From contig NZ_JBBOOK010000001.1 of the NCBI RefSeq assembly GCF_038003045.1, positions 868,001 to 932,000 on the forward strand: a DNA stretch of 64,000 nucleotides, written 5' to 3'. Positions 17,472 to 26,420 of this stretch are shown in pieces. The stretch comes from Sporosarcina sp. FSL W7-1349. GTDB taxonomy: Bacteria; Bacillota; Bacilli; Bacillales_A; Planococcaceae. Under the pieces are notes generated by a model. The model did not search any database. It worked only from the letters and a program-made list of their open reading frames with translations, and was not told where the DNA came from. The translations under genes and the position numbers were made by a program. Within the stretch, counting starts at the first letter, position 1, and the number at the start of each line of letters is the position of its first letter.

Positions 17472-19064
17472 TTAATTCACTTTCCGGCCTTCTTTGCCGA
17501 TCGATTCCCAATATGCGTCGCGGATTTGGACTTTCTGGATTTTTCCGGATGCCGTTTTCGGGAGTTCATCAACAAAGGTGATACCCGTGACCGCTTTGAA
17601 ATGGGCTAGTTTAGACCTGGAAAAGTCAATGATCTCCTGTTCCGTCGCTGTCATGTTCTCACGCAATACGACAAACGCATGCGGCGTCTCCCCCCATTTC
17701 TCATGCGGCACCGCGATGACGGCCGCTTCGAGGATAGCCGGATGCCCGTAAAGAACGCCTTCCACTTCAATAGAAGAGATATTTTCCCCTCCGCTGATGA
17801 TGACATCTTTTTTCCGGTCTACTATATTGATATAGCCATATTGGTCGATCGTCCCCATATCGCCTGTCAACAGATAGCCATTTTGCAGCACTTCCTCCGT
17901 CGCGGCTTCATTTTTCCAATAGCCTTTCATGACCCCATGGCTGCGAACAGCGACTTCCCCTGCCGTCTCTCCGTCATGGGGCACTTCATTCCCCATCTCA
18001 TCCACGATCCGCACGTCCGACCCGATCATCGGGTAGCCGGCTTTTGCCTTCAATTGGATCTTTTCTCCATCGGACAGATGATCCAAATGGGAGCGGATAG
18101 TCGATACCAAGCTAAGCGGGGAGGATTCCGTCATGCCGTACACTTGGATGAATTCCCAGCCAAGCTCTTCCTCGACCCGGGTAATGAACGCTGGCGGCGG
18201 AGCCGAGCCGGCGATGATGACCCGAACGTCATGGTCGATAACCGGTTTATGCTGATCATGGTATTGAAGAATTGAGTTCAGAACTGTCGGTGCCATATGT
18301 AGAATCGACACTTTATGCTCTTGGATTGCTTTGATGATCGACTCTGGCGTATGCTTCCTTGCACAAATTTGCGACGCACCATTTGCCGTGTAATAGAACG
18401 GCGACCCCCAGCCGTTGACGTGGAACATCGGCAACACATGCAGAAGGACATCCTCATCCCGAACACGGAGATGGTGCATCGTGCTCAACGCGTGGAGATA
18501 ATTATTCCGGTGTGTCAGCATGACCCCTTTTGGATTGCCCGTCGTTCCGCTCGTATACAATAAGCTGCAAACGTCATTTTCATCGATTTCCGTACGATCG
18601 AATGCTGCGCTGGAAAACGACGCAAGCCAATTATCGTAATCGATTTCTTTTGTCTGCGGCTCTTTGTAGTGGACGATGATTTGGCGGACTGTAGTCAGTT
18701 GGTCTTTGATCGGTTCAATCAATTCATAAAGATCTTGGTCGACTAACAGTACCTTCGATTCGCTATGGTTTAAGATGAATACATAATCTTCCGGCTTTAG
18801 ACGAGTATTCAATGGAACCATGACCGCGCCCACCTGATAAACTCCATAGAAACCTTCCAACATCTCGACCGAATTCCCTGCTAAATAGGCGACATGATCC
18901 CCTTTTCGAATGCCTAAATCCTGTAGTCCCCGGGACAGTTGGTTGACCCGGCCATTCAATTCATTATACGTAAAACTGCGGCCTTCACAGTGAATGGCCT
19001 CTTTTTCACCGAATAAGATGACCGCCCGATCGAGAAATTGTGGCAATGTTAATGGTACATTCAT
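17472..19064 (-). CDS. AMP-dependent acyl-CoA synthetase (fatty acid-CoA ligase)
   Basis: A 530-residue adenylate-forming enzyme that activates a carboxylic acid to acyl-AMP and then acyl-CoA. Motifs: the P-loop LLYTSGTTGNPKG, the YGMTE core, GDMGTIDQYGYI and the catalytic Lys near the end in PKTASGKIQK. The N-terminus (LTLPQFLDRAVILFGEK) and length fit medium/long-chain fatty acid ligases of the AlkK/FadD-like group. ATG 19064 has GGGGGTAGGGAA upstream; an in-frame start 18 codons earlier has none. The chain-length preference is not predictable here. It stands alone. Confidence 0.88.
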   Translation of the reverse strand: MNVPLTLPQFLDRAVILFGEKEAIHCEGRSFTYNELNGRVNQLSRGLQDLGIRKGDHVAYLAGNSVEMLEGFYGVYQVGAVMVPLNTRLKPEDYVFILNHSESKVLLVDQDLYELIEPIKDQLTTVRQIIVHYKEPQTKEIDYDNWLASFSSAAFDRTEIDENDVCSLLYTSGTTGNPKGVMLTHRNNYLHALSTMHHLRVRDEDVLLHVLPMFHVNGWGSPFYYTANGASQICARKHTPESIIKAIQEHKVSILHMAPTVLNSILQYHDQHKPVIDHDVRVIIAGSAPPPAFITRVEEELGWEFIQVYGMTESSPLSLVSTIRSHLDHLSDGEKIQLKAKAGYPMIGSDVRIVDEMGNEVPHDGETAGEVAVRSHGVMKGYWKNEAATEEVLQNGYLLTGDMGTIDQYGYINIVDRKKDVIISGGENISSIEVEGVLYGHPAILEAAVIAVPHEKWGETPHAFVVLRENMTATEQEIIDFSRSKLAHFKAVTGITFVDELPKTASGKIQKVQIRDAYWESIGKEGRKVN

Positions 19065-19169
19065 TTCCCTACCCCCTTTGTTTTCATACAGTATATAACA
19101 TTTTGATTTATCCGTCATCAGGAGAATTGGAAAGACTGGAAATCATTTCAGCGTTTCAGACAATAGAAA

Positions 19170-19191
19170 AGCACCCCGGAACCGAGGTGCT
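19170..19191 (-). terminator. azoR terminator
   Basis: Minus-strand AGCACC-CGG / CCG-GGTGCT hairpin followed by TTTTC, six bases after the azoreductase stop codon. Confidence 0.75.
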
Positions 19192-19197
19192 CTGTTA

Positions 19198-19839
19198 TTA
19201 TGCGTGGACTTTCCCTTCTGCAAGACGGGCAGCCATTTCTTTTGTTTTCTCCATGCCTTCTTCGATGATTTCGGCAGCACGGTCACGGTATTTGTTATGG
19301 CCTTCAATGATGACTTCTTCGAAATCCTGGACGCCGAAGAATTCCATGATCATTCGGATATAGCTGACGCTCATTTCCATAGCGCGCAGATGAGGAGCAG
19401 AATAAACATCCCCGCGTGCGTTAAGGATGATCACTTTCTTTTCTGGAACCAAGCCGATCGGGCCTTCTTCCGTGTAGCGGAACGTCACGCCTGCGCGGTA
19501 GATATAATCGATGAATGTTTGAAGCGGTGCCGGGATGGTTTTATTCCATAGAGGGAATACAAAGACGACGGTATCGGCCTTCATGAAAGCATCCAATGCT
19601 TTTGTGGAAGCCGCCAGAATCCGCCGCTCAATTTCCGTCAGCTCCAGACCTTTCGATTGTTTCCCCATCGCGGAAAGAAAATCCTGCCCGAAATACGGCA
19701 TATCTTCTTCGAACACGTCGAAAGTTTCAATGGCAAGCTGATCGCTTTTTGATACTTCTTCCATGAATACATCGTACATTTTACTTGTTACGGCTTGTTC
19801 GGCAGGCCGGTTATTTGCCTTGACGACTAATACATTCAT
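19198..19839 (-). CDS. azoR: FMN-dependent NADH:quinone/azo reductase (AzoR family)
   Basis: A 213-residue flavodoxin-fold oxidoreductase that reduces quinones and azo compounds by two-electron transfer from NAD(P)H. The FMN-binding PLWNKTIPAPLQTFIDYI segment and the NARGDVY loop match the AzoR/AcpD family, as does the length. In Bacilli these enzymes defend against thiol-specific and quinone stress. Single gene with its own terminator. No repressor gene such as mhqR is adjacent. Confidence 0.9.
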   Translation of the reverse strand: MNVLVVKANNRPAEQAVTSKMYDVFMEEVSKSDQLAIETFDVFEEDMPYFGQDFLSAMGKQSKGLELTEIERRILAASTKALDAFMKADTVVFVFPLWNKTIPAPLQTFIDYIYRAGVTFRYTEEGPIGLVPEKKVIILNARGDVYSAPHLRAMEMSVSYIRMIMEFFGVQDFEEVIIEGHNKYRDRAAEIIEEGMEKTKEMAARLAEGKVHA

Positions 19840-19983
19840 TATAATCTGACTCCTTTATATGTATATATTTATCTCAAATGAAAACCATCTATCATTATAG
19901 GTGAAGAAGAAGTAAATCACAATCTGCTTGCTTGGGAAGGGATCGTGCTACCTTTCGAGCTCGTATTAAGCCAACAAATTCAA

Positions 19984-20014
19984 AAAGCATGCCCATCCAG
20001 ATAAGGCATGCTTT
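19984..20014 (-). terminator. Proline dehydrogenase terminator
   Basis: Minus-strand AAAGCATGCC / GGCATGCTTT 10-bp perfect stem with an 11-base loop and TTTTTG tail. Confidence 0.85.
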
Positions 20015-20020
20015 CAGCAG

Positions 20021-20989
20021 TCATTTTCGTTTCGTCAAACGTCCGAGCAAAAAGGCACCGGCCGCCAACCCGATCATCGTATTTGTTTTCTTCGTAAACA
20101 CTTGTTTGACAACCAAATTCAAGTTTTGCGGCCTTTCGGCGAGACGTCGCATGAAATAGCCGTACCAATCGCTGCCGAATGGAACGTACGTACAGAAATT
20201 ATAGCCTTCCTTTGCGAGTTCCAATTGCATTTCGCGGCGGAAGCCATAGAGCATTTGGAATTCGAATTGATCAAACGGAATGTCATGTTCTTTCACAAAC
20301 CGTTTGACATGGTTGATAATATGATGGTCATGCGTCGCAACAGAGGTGAATTTCCCGTTCAATAAATGATATTCGATCAACTTGATGAAATTAGCATCAA
20401 TGTCCTTCTTGTCCTGATAAGCATATTCCGTAGGCTCTTTGTACGCCCCCTTGACGATGCGAAGACGATAGTCCTTATATTTTTGGATATCCTCCTCGGC
20501 ACGATAAAAATACGCCTGAATGACGGTCCCGATATTGGAATGCTCCTTGGACAACTCTTCCATAATATCAAACGAAGGCTGCAAGTGACTATGATCCTCC
20601 ATATCGATATTGACGAAAATAGAATAACCGTCCGCCCTCTCCACGATTTCCCGCAAATTAGCCAGACAGAAATGATAGTCGATATCCAAGCCAAGCTGTG
20701 TCGGTTTCAATGAAATATGGGCATCCACTTCATGTTGATGGATTGCTTCAATAACTTCCAGAATCTGTTCCTTAGCAGCGGTCGCTTCGTCCTTCTGATT
20801 CACAAATTCCCCGAGATTATCAACCGTACACGAGATGCCATGCGCGTTCAATTCTTTAATGCTTTGAATCGTTTCCGGTATATTCGTCCCGGCTACGACG
20901 CTTTGCGCACCAAGCTTCAAACCATATCGTTTCGCCGCATTATTGAGAAACTGATTTTGCGATAATCCGATAAACAAATCCTTTAGCAT
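20021..20989 (-). CDS. Proline dehydrogenase (PutB/FadM type)
   Basis: Monofunctional FAD-linked proline dehydrogenase of 322 residues that oxidises proline to pyrroline-5-carboxylate, feeding electrons to the respiratory chain. The beta/alpha-barrel hallmarks are present: LKPTQLGLD, the RIVKGAYKEP strand with its Lys-Gly-Ala-Tyr-Lys-Glu motif, VATHD, FEFQMLYG and the C-terminal RRLAERPQN proline/FAD contact. A short hydrophobic tail (GLAAGAFLLGRL, about 304-318) may tether it to the membrane. No P5C dehydrogenase gene is adjacent. Confidence 0.92.
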   Translation of the reverse strand: MLKDLFIGLSQNQFLNNAAKRYGLKLGAQSVVAGTNIPETIQSIKELNAHGISCTVDNLGEFVNQKDEATAAKEQILEVIEAIHQHEVDAHISLKPTQLGLDIDYHFCLANLREIVERADGYSIFVNIDMEDHSHLQPSFDIMEELSKEHSNIGTVIQAYFYRAEEDIQKYKDYRLRIVKGAYKEPTEYAYQDKKDIDANFIKLIEYHLLNGKFTSVATHDHHIINHVKRFVKEHDIPFDQFEFQMLYGFRREMQLELAKEGYNFCTYVPFGSDWYGYFMRRLAERPQNLNLVVKQVFTKKTNTMIGLAAGAFLLGRLTKRK

Positions 20990-21098
20990 GACGCATGCTC
21001 CTCAAACTGATGTATTTGTTTTCAGTATACCATTTGCATTTCTTCCGTATTCTGATATCGCACATCATTTATCTTTACCATACTTCCTTTTGAATAAA

Positions 21099-21128
21099 AC
21101 CCGCAAAAGCAGCATCACTTTTGCGGGT
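21099..21128 (-). terminator. Terminator 380 bases beyond the chemoreceptor gene
   Basis: A perfect 11-bp stem ACCCGCAAAAG / CTTTTGCGGGT with a minus-strand TTTTATTC tail. The nearest upstream minus-strand gene is the chemoreceptor, whose stop codon lies 379 bases away, on the far side of repeat copy B. The repeat therefore seems to separate the gene from its own terminator. Confidence 0.75.
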
Positions 21129-21137
21129 CTCATTATC

Positions 21138-21509
21138 TTAGTTCAGCAAAACTTCCACCTTCACAGTTTGGCGAAATGGATGAGGTCTTATTTCCTGTCC
21201 AGTGAGTGTTCAAATGCCCGCTGAATAGGGGAACTCAGACTAAAATCGCCGCATCCTGAAAGGTGCCTTAATTTCTGCAAAGATCGCAGAAATACGGCAA
21301 ATCGAACCCTTCGCTGTTCGATTGTCCACGTCTGAGTGACCAACTTCCTGTTGGCCCATTGCCTCCGACGCACAGGATGTGCTAGTGCCGACAATGCCAC
21401 AGGACGTGGCGTTTTTGTTGGCCGGCGGATGTCACAGATTTTAAGAGGAGTTAATCGAGCAAGCTCGATTTAAAATCCGGACGCAATAACGTCGAGGCGT
21501 TATTGATTA
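21138..21509 (+). repeat. Dispersed intergenic repeat, copy B (long, composite)
   Basis: Plus-strand copy with the same modules as copies A and C but rearranged. It opens GTTCAGC...GCTGAA, then has the GTGCCTTAATTTCTGC and AATCGAACCC hairpins early. An extra GC-rich block follows with three mini-hairpins (CCAAC/GTTGG 21340-21354, GCACA/TGTGC 21370-21382, GCCAC/GTGGC 21396-21410). Then come the GGCGGATGTCACAGATTTTAA block, its partner TTAAAATCCGGACG, and the terminal hairpin CAATAACG/CGTTATTG (21484-21505). Its end ATTGATTAA runs into the chemoreceptor stop codon on the opposite strand. Confidence 0.85.
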
Positions 21510-23207
21510 AATATGAAATTGGCCAACAATTTTCTCGAGCTCTTGCGACATATGGCTCATTTCGTTTGAACGGCTCGCCACTTCATCGATGGAAGCGGAA
21601 GTCTGTTCCGTCGCGGCCGAGATATTATTAGAAGCGTCTTCGATCAACCGGATCGATTGCGTCAACTGATTGATCAGCTCGACGACCCGCTTGGAACTTT
21701 CGGCCTCCGCCGTCGTCATCTCTGAAATCATCGTGATCTCTTCCACCGTTTCCGCAACCGCTCTTGAAATTTCGCTGAGCGATTCCGCCGTCAAACGGAC
21801 GGTCTCTGTTCCTGTCTCGATCAATTTCGTGCTTTCTGTTGTCGAATGAACGACGTCGCGGATGCTCGTCGTAATCTCCTGGACAAGCTTTTCCACTTCC
21901 AACACTTCTTCGTTCGATTGCTCTGCCAGTTTCCGCACTTCGTCAGCTACGACAGCAAACCCTTTCCCGTGTTCACCGGCACGGGCTGCCTCAATGGACG
22001 CATTGAGCGCCAGCAAGTTCGTCTGTGCGGCGATGGCGGAGATGGAGCCTGTAATATCTTGGATCTTTTTCGTCGAGTCGATCAGGTTTTGCACAGTCAC
22101 GCTTGCCTCATTGGATGAGTTGCGGATCTTTTCCATGTCCTCCCGGATTTCATTGGCCCGACGCTGCCCTTCTTGTGAAATCTCCATCGTGTTTCTCGAA
22201 TTCTGGACAGTGACATCTGCTTTTTCCCGTGAATCTTGCAGTCCTTCTGCTAATGAGTGCAGGATAGACGATGCGTTTTCCGCATTGGATGTCCCATTAG
22301 AAATGGATTCTACCGTGTGTACCATGTTCTGGGCCACTTGCTGGACCGCTGCCTGCATTTCATTCAAAGTGGCTGCCGTTTCATGGGAATTTTGACTTAA
22401 CTGGATGGATGTCGACTGCATCGTTCCGATCATTTCCCGTAAATTGGCCGTCATGGTGTTCAACGTCCGTCCAAGATCACCAACTTCGTCATGCCCATTG
22501 ACGACCGTATCTTCTATCGCCAGATTGCCATTTGCGATTTCCTTCGCGTGGGCAATCAAAGAAGAGATCGGTTTCGTTTTTCTGCGAATCAAGTACAACG
22601 TAATCACGGAGGCGATCAACATGGGAATCAAGCTGATCAAAATACCGTTTCGGACGACATCCCATGTCCGCTCCCCTACGATGGAGCCATCAAAATCGAT
22701 GACGCTGATCGCAATGATTTCTTTATTCGGATCGTGATCCTTGAAAATCGGAGCATAACCTGAAAGCCGCTGCATCCCGCCCGCCTCATAGAGTTCCGAA
22801 TAGGTCGGGTGCTTCATGGAAAGCAACATATCGATCGCTTTCTCATCCATATGGATCGAATCACCCGGCTTGAAACCTTTGTCGCGCAAGTTATCATCCA
22901 ATGCCAGGATGGTTCCGTCAAGATCCAGGATGTATTGGGTTTCGAATATCTCTTTGTGGTTGATCGTCCAGTTCAATTGGTTGCCGACCGCTTCCCTCGT
23001 ACCCTGATCCCCAGCCAGCATCTTTTCAACGTCGTCGGGACGAATCAAACCTGTCGTAATATTTGCACAACCGTATGCTTCCACACCGGCCGCGTCATAT
23101 AATTTGTCATATGCTGTTTTGTATGTGGAAAATGATGTGATGGCCAACATGGCAATCATTATACCTACAATAATAGTTCCAAGTTGCACCGTTAATGTCT
23201 TTCGCAT
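21507..23207 (-). CDS. Methyl-accepting chemotaxis protein
   Basis: A 566-residue transmembrane chemoreceptor. TM1 is at about residues 9-29 and TM2 at about 184-206, flanking a periplasm-side (external) sensor domain of about 155 residues with a CACHE-like look ([18 protein letters not shown]). A HAMP domain follows (about 207-260), then the coiled-coil signalling domain with the conserved tip [21 protein letters not shown] final helix carries methylation-type Q/E pairs. The ligand is unknown. It has no adjacent che genes and is a single leftward gene whose 3' end abuts repeat copy B. Confidence 0.93.
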   Translation of the reverse strand: MRKTLTVQLGTIIVGIMIAMLAITSFSTYKTAYDKLYDAAGVEAYGCANITTGLIRPDDVEKMLAGDQGTREAVGNQLNWTINHKEIFETQYILDLDGTILALDDNLRDKGFKPGDSIHMDEKAIDMLLSMKHPTYSELYEAGGMQRLSGYAPIFKDHDPNKEIIAISVIDFDGSIVGERTWDVVRNGILISLIPMLIASVITLYLIRRKTKPISSLIAHAKEIANGNLAIEDTVVNGHDEVGDLGRTLNTMTANLREMIGTMQSTSIQLSQNSHETAATLNEMQAAVQQVAQNMVHTVESISNGTSNAENASSILHSLAEGLQDSREKADVTVQNSRNTMEISQEGQRRANEIREDMEKIRNSSNEASVTVQNLIDSTKKIQDITGSISAIAAQTNLLALNASIEAARAGEHGKGFAVVADEVRKLAEQSNEEVLEVEKLVQEITTSIRDVVHSTTESTKLIETGTETVRLTAESLSEISRAVAETVEEITMISEMTTAEAESSKRVVELINQLTQSIRLIEDASNNISAATEQTSASIDEVASRSNEMSHMSQELEKIVGQFHI

Positions 23208-23434
23208 CGCTCTACCCCTGTCTTTGAAGAAAATGGCTCTATTGGAGATTGTCTCAGTTCCTATAATACTCTTTATTTCGTCAGAAACAAAGAGATTTTA
23301 AGAGAAAATTAGGACAAATGAAGCAGAATTGTTAAATATATATGGCAAATATCGGTTTCGTTCGAATAACTATGTAAATATTTAGTAGAATATAAAGCTT
23401 CATGCCCATTTTATGTGGATATAGTAATAGAAAA

Positions 23435-23457
23435 AGCCATCCTCGATTGGAATGGCT
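23435..23457 (-). terminator. Zinc peptidase gene terminator
   Basis: Minus-strand AGCCAT...ATGGCT hairpin with CCAATCG/GG inner bases and a TTTTTC tail, about 11 bases after the stop codon. Confidence 0.75.
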
Positions 23458-23468
23458 ATCCCTGAATG

Positions 23469-24317
23469 TTATTGCGGCAAAGCAGACTTGAATGTATTGC
23501 CTTCTTCCAAATTGCCTGCCTGGAACCCTTTATAGAACCAGCTTCGTCTCTGCTCAGACGAGCCGTGCGTGAAACTGTCTGGCACGACATGGCCTCGCGC
23601 CCGTCGTTGGATGGTATCATCACCCACCGCACTGGCGGCGGTCAATGCTTCTTCCAAGTCTCCTTCTTCCAGATACCCCAAGCCTTGTGCGTGATGCGCC
23701 CAGACGCCCGCGAGATAGTCGGCCTGCAACTCGAAGCGGACGAGGTATTTATTGAACTCCGTTTCGCTCATCTGGTTACGCAACGGCATGATTTCATCCG
23801 AAATGCCGAGCAAAGTCTGGACATGGTGTCCGACTTCATGGGCGATGACATAAGCCATGGCAAAATCGCCGGGTGCTTGGAATTGGTTTTGCAGTTCATT
23901 ATAGAAACTGAGGTCAATATAGAGCTTTTGGTCGCCAGGACAGTAGAAAGGACCTACCGCGGCTGCAGCGGTTCCGCAGGCGGATTGCACACTGTCCGTG
24001 TAAAGGACCAGTGTCGGTTCCTTATAAACAAGTCCTTTCTCTTCGAAAATGGAAGTCCAAACGTCTTCGGTATCCGCGAGGACGACCGAAACGAAATCAG
24101 CCAGCTCTCTTTCCTGTTCGGTCTCTTGGTAGGCGATTTGACTTTCCGTCCCGTTGGAACCTCCCATATTCCCAAGCAGCTCCCCCGGATCGCCGCCTAG
24201 GAACATGACGAGGAACACCAGCACGATGCCGCCGAGTCCGCCGCCAATCATCATTCCCCCGCCGCGGCCTCGCCGATCCTCCACATTCGAACTGCCTCTT
24301 CTTCCTTTCCACTCCAT
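23469..24317 (-). CDS. YpfJ-family neutral zinc metallopeptidase
   Basis: A 282-residue membrane-anchored protein of the putative neutral zinc metallopeptidase family (YpfJ). The N-terminus is Arg/Gly-rich (RRGSSNVEDRRGRGGG), followed by one transmembrane helix (about 28-46, GGLGGIVLVFLVMFLGG), so the rest lies outside. The zinc motif HEVGHHVQ is at about residues 166-173. The family pattern continues with YFNELQ-like LYIDLSFYNEL, ELQADYLAGVWAHHA and the C-terminal FTHGSSEQR. The substrate is unknown. ATG 24317 is placed seven bases after GGAGG; the ATG two codons earlier is too close. Confidence 0.85.
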   Translation of the reverse strand: MEWKGRRGSSNVEDRRGRGGGMMIGGGLGGIVLVFLVMFLGGDPGELLGNMGGSNGTESQIAYQETEQERELADFVSVVLADTEDVWTSIFEEKGLVYKEPTLVLYTDSVQSACGTAAAAVGPFYCPGDQKLYIDLSFYNELQNQFQAPGDFAMAYVIAHEVGHHVQTLLGISDEIMPLRNQMSETEFNKYLVRFELQADYLAGVWAHHAQGLGYLEEGDLEEALTAASAVGDDTIQRRARGHVVPDSFTHGSSEQRRSWFYKGFQAGNLEEGNTFKSALPQ

Positions 24318-24451
24318 GGTCATTCCTCCTCGATCTTCAAATCCAATACATACTTATCATTATTGGTATACCCCGCAAATGATAAAAGTAGTGCATGATT
24401 GAATGAAATCGAGGAAAACAGCCCGCCAATGCTAAGCTGAATCCACGTCTA

Positions 24452-25561
24452 TCAAGCTCTCGCCAGCATGCGATCCAATGCGGCGATAGCAGCATCCGCC
24501 GTATCTTTGTCAACAGTAATGCGATTGACCGGTTCTCCCGCCACAATACTTTCCAAGCTCCAAAGCAGATGTGGCAGGTCGATGCGGTTCATCGTCAAAC
24601 ACGGGCACATGCTCGGATTGAGTGAAATGATCTTTTTATCAGGATGATTCTGAATTAACCGGTTGACGAGGTTCATCTCCGTCCCGATCGCCCACTGGCT
24701 GCCCGGTTCCGCGTTTTCGATCGCATCGATGATATATTTTGTCGACCCATTGTCGTCCGACAGTTCAACGACCTCGCGCGTGCATTCGGGATGGACGATG
24801 ACGCGCATATCAGGATACTCTTCGCGGACATGGATAATATTTTGCACGGTGAAATTCTCATGCACCGAGCAATGCCCTTTCCAGAGAATCACTTTGACGT
24901 CTTCCAAACTCCCTTCGTATTCGAGCCGGTTCTGGATTGGATCCCAGACTGCCATCTGCTCCAGCGGGATGCCGAGATCGAACGCCGTATTCCGGCCCAA
25001 ATGCTGATCCGGCAAGAATAAAATCCGTTCTTTCTGCGTAAACGCCCACTCAACCATCGCATGCGCGTTCGAAGACGTCACGGTCGCTCCTCCATTACGC
25101 CCGACAAACGCTTTAATAGCAGCCGTTGAATTCACATACGTCAACGGCACAATCGTCAGATCGAACAACTCGGTCAACGCATCCCACGCCCGGTCCGTCT
25201 GATAGATGTCCGCCATATCCGCCATCGAACAGCCCGCCCGCATATCCGGCAAATAGACGTACTGCCCGTCATCCGTCAAGATATCCGCCGTTTCCGCCAT
25301 GAAATGGACACCGCAGAAGACGATATGCTCCGCTTTGCCATTTGCTGCGCAAAGCTGTGCCAGTTGAAGTGAATCCCCCGTCGCATCCGCGAATTGAATC
25401 ACTTCATCCTTCTGATAATGATGCCCGGGAATGAACAGCTTGTCCCCGAGAATCTGCTTGATTTCCCGAATCCGTTCTTCCATTTGCGATTGGTTCATCT
25501 CCCGGTATATCTCCGGCAGCGTCCCGCTCTTTTTCTCTTCGAAGTATTGTAAAATCGACAT
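24452..25561 (-). CDS. nadA: Quinolinate synthase NadA
   Basis: Condenses iminoaspartate with dihydroxyacetone phosphate to quinolinate, the second step of de novo NAD synthesis. It is a [4Fe-4S] enzyme. The 369-residue protein has the long Bacillus-type form, with HHYQKDE at the N-terminus, [19 protein letters not shown], the [11 protein letters not shown] segment and the late Cys motif [13 protein letters not shown] 25561 has GGAGGAATCGGA upstream and starts 13 bases after nadC. The Fe-S cluster is probably built by the divergently encoded NifS-like desulfurase. Confidence 0.96.
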   Translation of the reverse strand: MSILQYFEEKKSGTLPEIYREMNQSQMEERIREIKQILGDKLFIPGHHYQKDEVIQFADATGDSLQLAQLCAANGKAEHIVFCGVHFMAETADILTDDGQYVYLPDMRAGCSMADMADIYQTDRAWDALTELFDLTIVPLTYVNSTAAIKAFVGRNGGATVTSSNAHAMVEWAFTQKERILFLPDQHLGRNTAFDLGIPLEQMAVWDPIQNRLEYEGSLEDVKVILWKGHCSVHENFTVQNIIHVREEYPDMRVIVHPECTREVVELSDDNGSTKYIIDAIENAEPGSQWAIGTEMNLVNRLIQNHPDKKIISLNPSMCPCLTMNRIDLPHLLWSLESIVAGEPVNRITVDKDTADAAIAALDRMLARA

Positions 25562-25574
25562 TCCGATTCCTCCA

Positions 25575-26420
25575 TTAATCTGTAATGAATGATACATTTG
25601 CGCTCAAATCCAGCGCCTTCACTGAATGCGTCAAATACCCAAGTGAGATCATGTCGATGCCGGCTTCCGCGTAGGAGCGGATATTGTCCCCTGTTATATT
25701 GCCGGAGGCCTCAGTGACGATGGAATCCGGTACGAGCTCGATCCATTCCTTGATCGTTTCCGGCGTGCAATTATCAAACATAATAATATCCGCTTTTGCA
25801 TTGATCGCCTCTTTCAATTGATCCAGCGTCTCAATCTCAACTTCGATCTTAATCGTGTGGCCGAGTACGGAGCGCACGGTTTGAACTGCTTTCGAGATGG
25901 ACCCTCTCGCGAAGGCGATATGGTTGTCCTTCAGCATGACCGCATCATATAGGCCATACCGGTGATTGACCCCACCCCCGACACGGACGGCATACTTATC
26001 GAGCATGCGCAGTCCCGGCATTGTTTTACGCGTATCGCATACTCGTGCCGCTGTCCCTTCCAACTGGCGGACGACTGCATCGGTCGCAGTCGCAATGGCG
26101 CTCATCCGCTGAATCAGGTTCAAGATTACCCGTTCACTCTTCAGCAAGCTGCGTACAGACCCGGAAGCGATTGCGACCGAATCCCCTTTTGAAATAGCGT
26201 CGCCATCCTTCACGGCCATGTTAACGATGATGCTAGGATCGATGACCCTGAGCCCTTCCTGGATAACTTGCATTCCGCAGAAAATGCCAGCCTCCTTCGC
26301 TTTGATCTCCAATTGCCCCGTCATATCCGCGGGAAATAAAAAATCCGAGGAGACGTCCTGGTCGCCAATATCCTCTATATAAAATTGCTCAAGCATGGAT
26401 CGTAATTTGATCGTATTCAC
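25575..26420 (-). CDS. nadC: Nicotinate-nucleotide pyrophosphorylase (carboxylating) NadC
   Basis: Converts quinolinate and PRPP to nicotinate mononucleotide, CO2 and PPi. 281 residues with the expected motifs: IGDQDVSSD near the start, [17 protein letters not shown], the [15 protein letters not shown]-binding strand, [12 protein letters not shown] and the KDNHI Lys. The GTG start at 26420 overlaps the end of nadB by 32 bases and has GAGGGA upstream; an internal ATG at 26396 is possible but less likely. The order nadB-nadC-nadA is that of B. subtilis. Confidence 0.95.
   Translation of the reverse strand: MNTIKLRSMLEQFYIEDIGDQDVSSDFLFPADMTGQLEIKAKEAGIFCGMQVIQEGLRVIDPSIIVNMAVKDGDAISKGDSVAIASGSVRSLLKSERVILNLIQRMSAIATATDAVVRQLEGTAARVCDTRKTMPGLRMLDKYAVRVGGGVNHRYGLYDAVMLKDNHIAFARGSISKAVQTVRSVLGHTIKIEVEIETLDQLKEAINAKADIIMFDNCTPETIKEWIELVPDSIVTEASGNITGDNIRSYAEAGIDMISLGYLTHSVKALDLSANVSFITD

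Noticed and set aside
23466..24200. 244-codon open frame on the plus strand
   Set aside because: Antisense to the zinc metallopeptidase gene, whose motifs, start site and terminator are clear.
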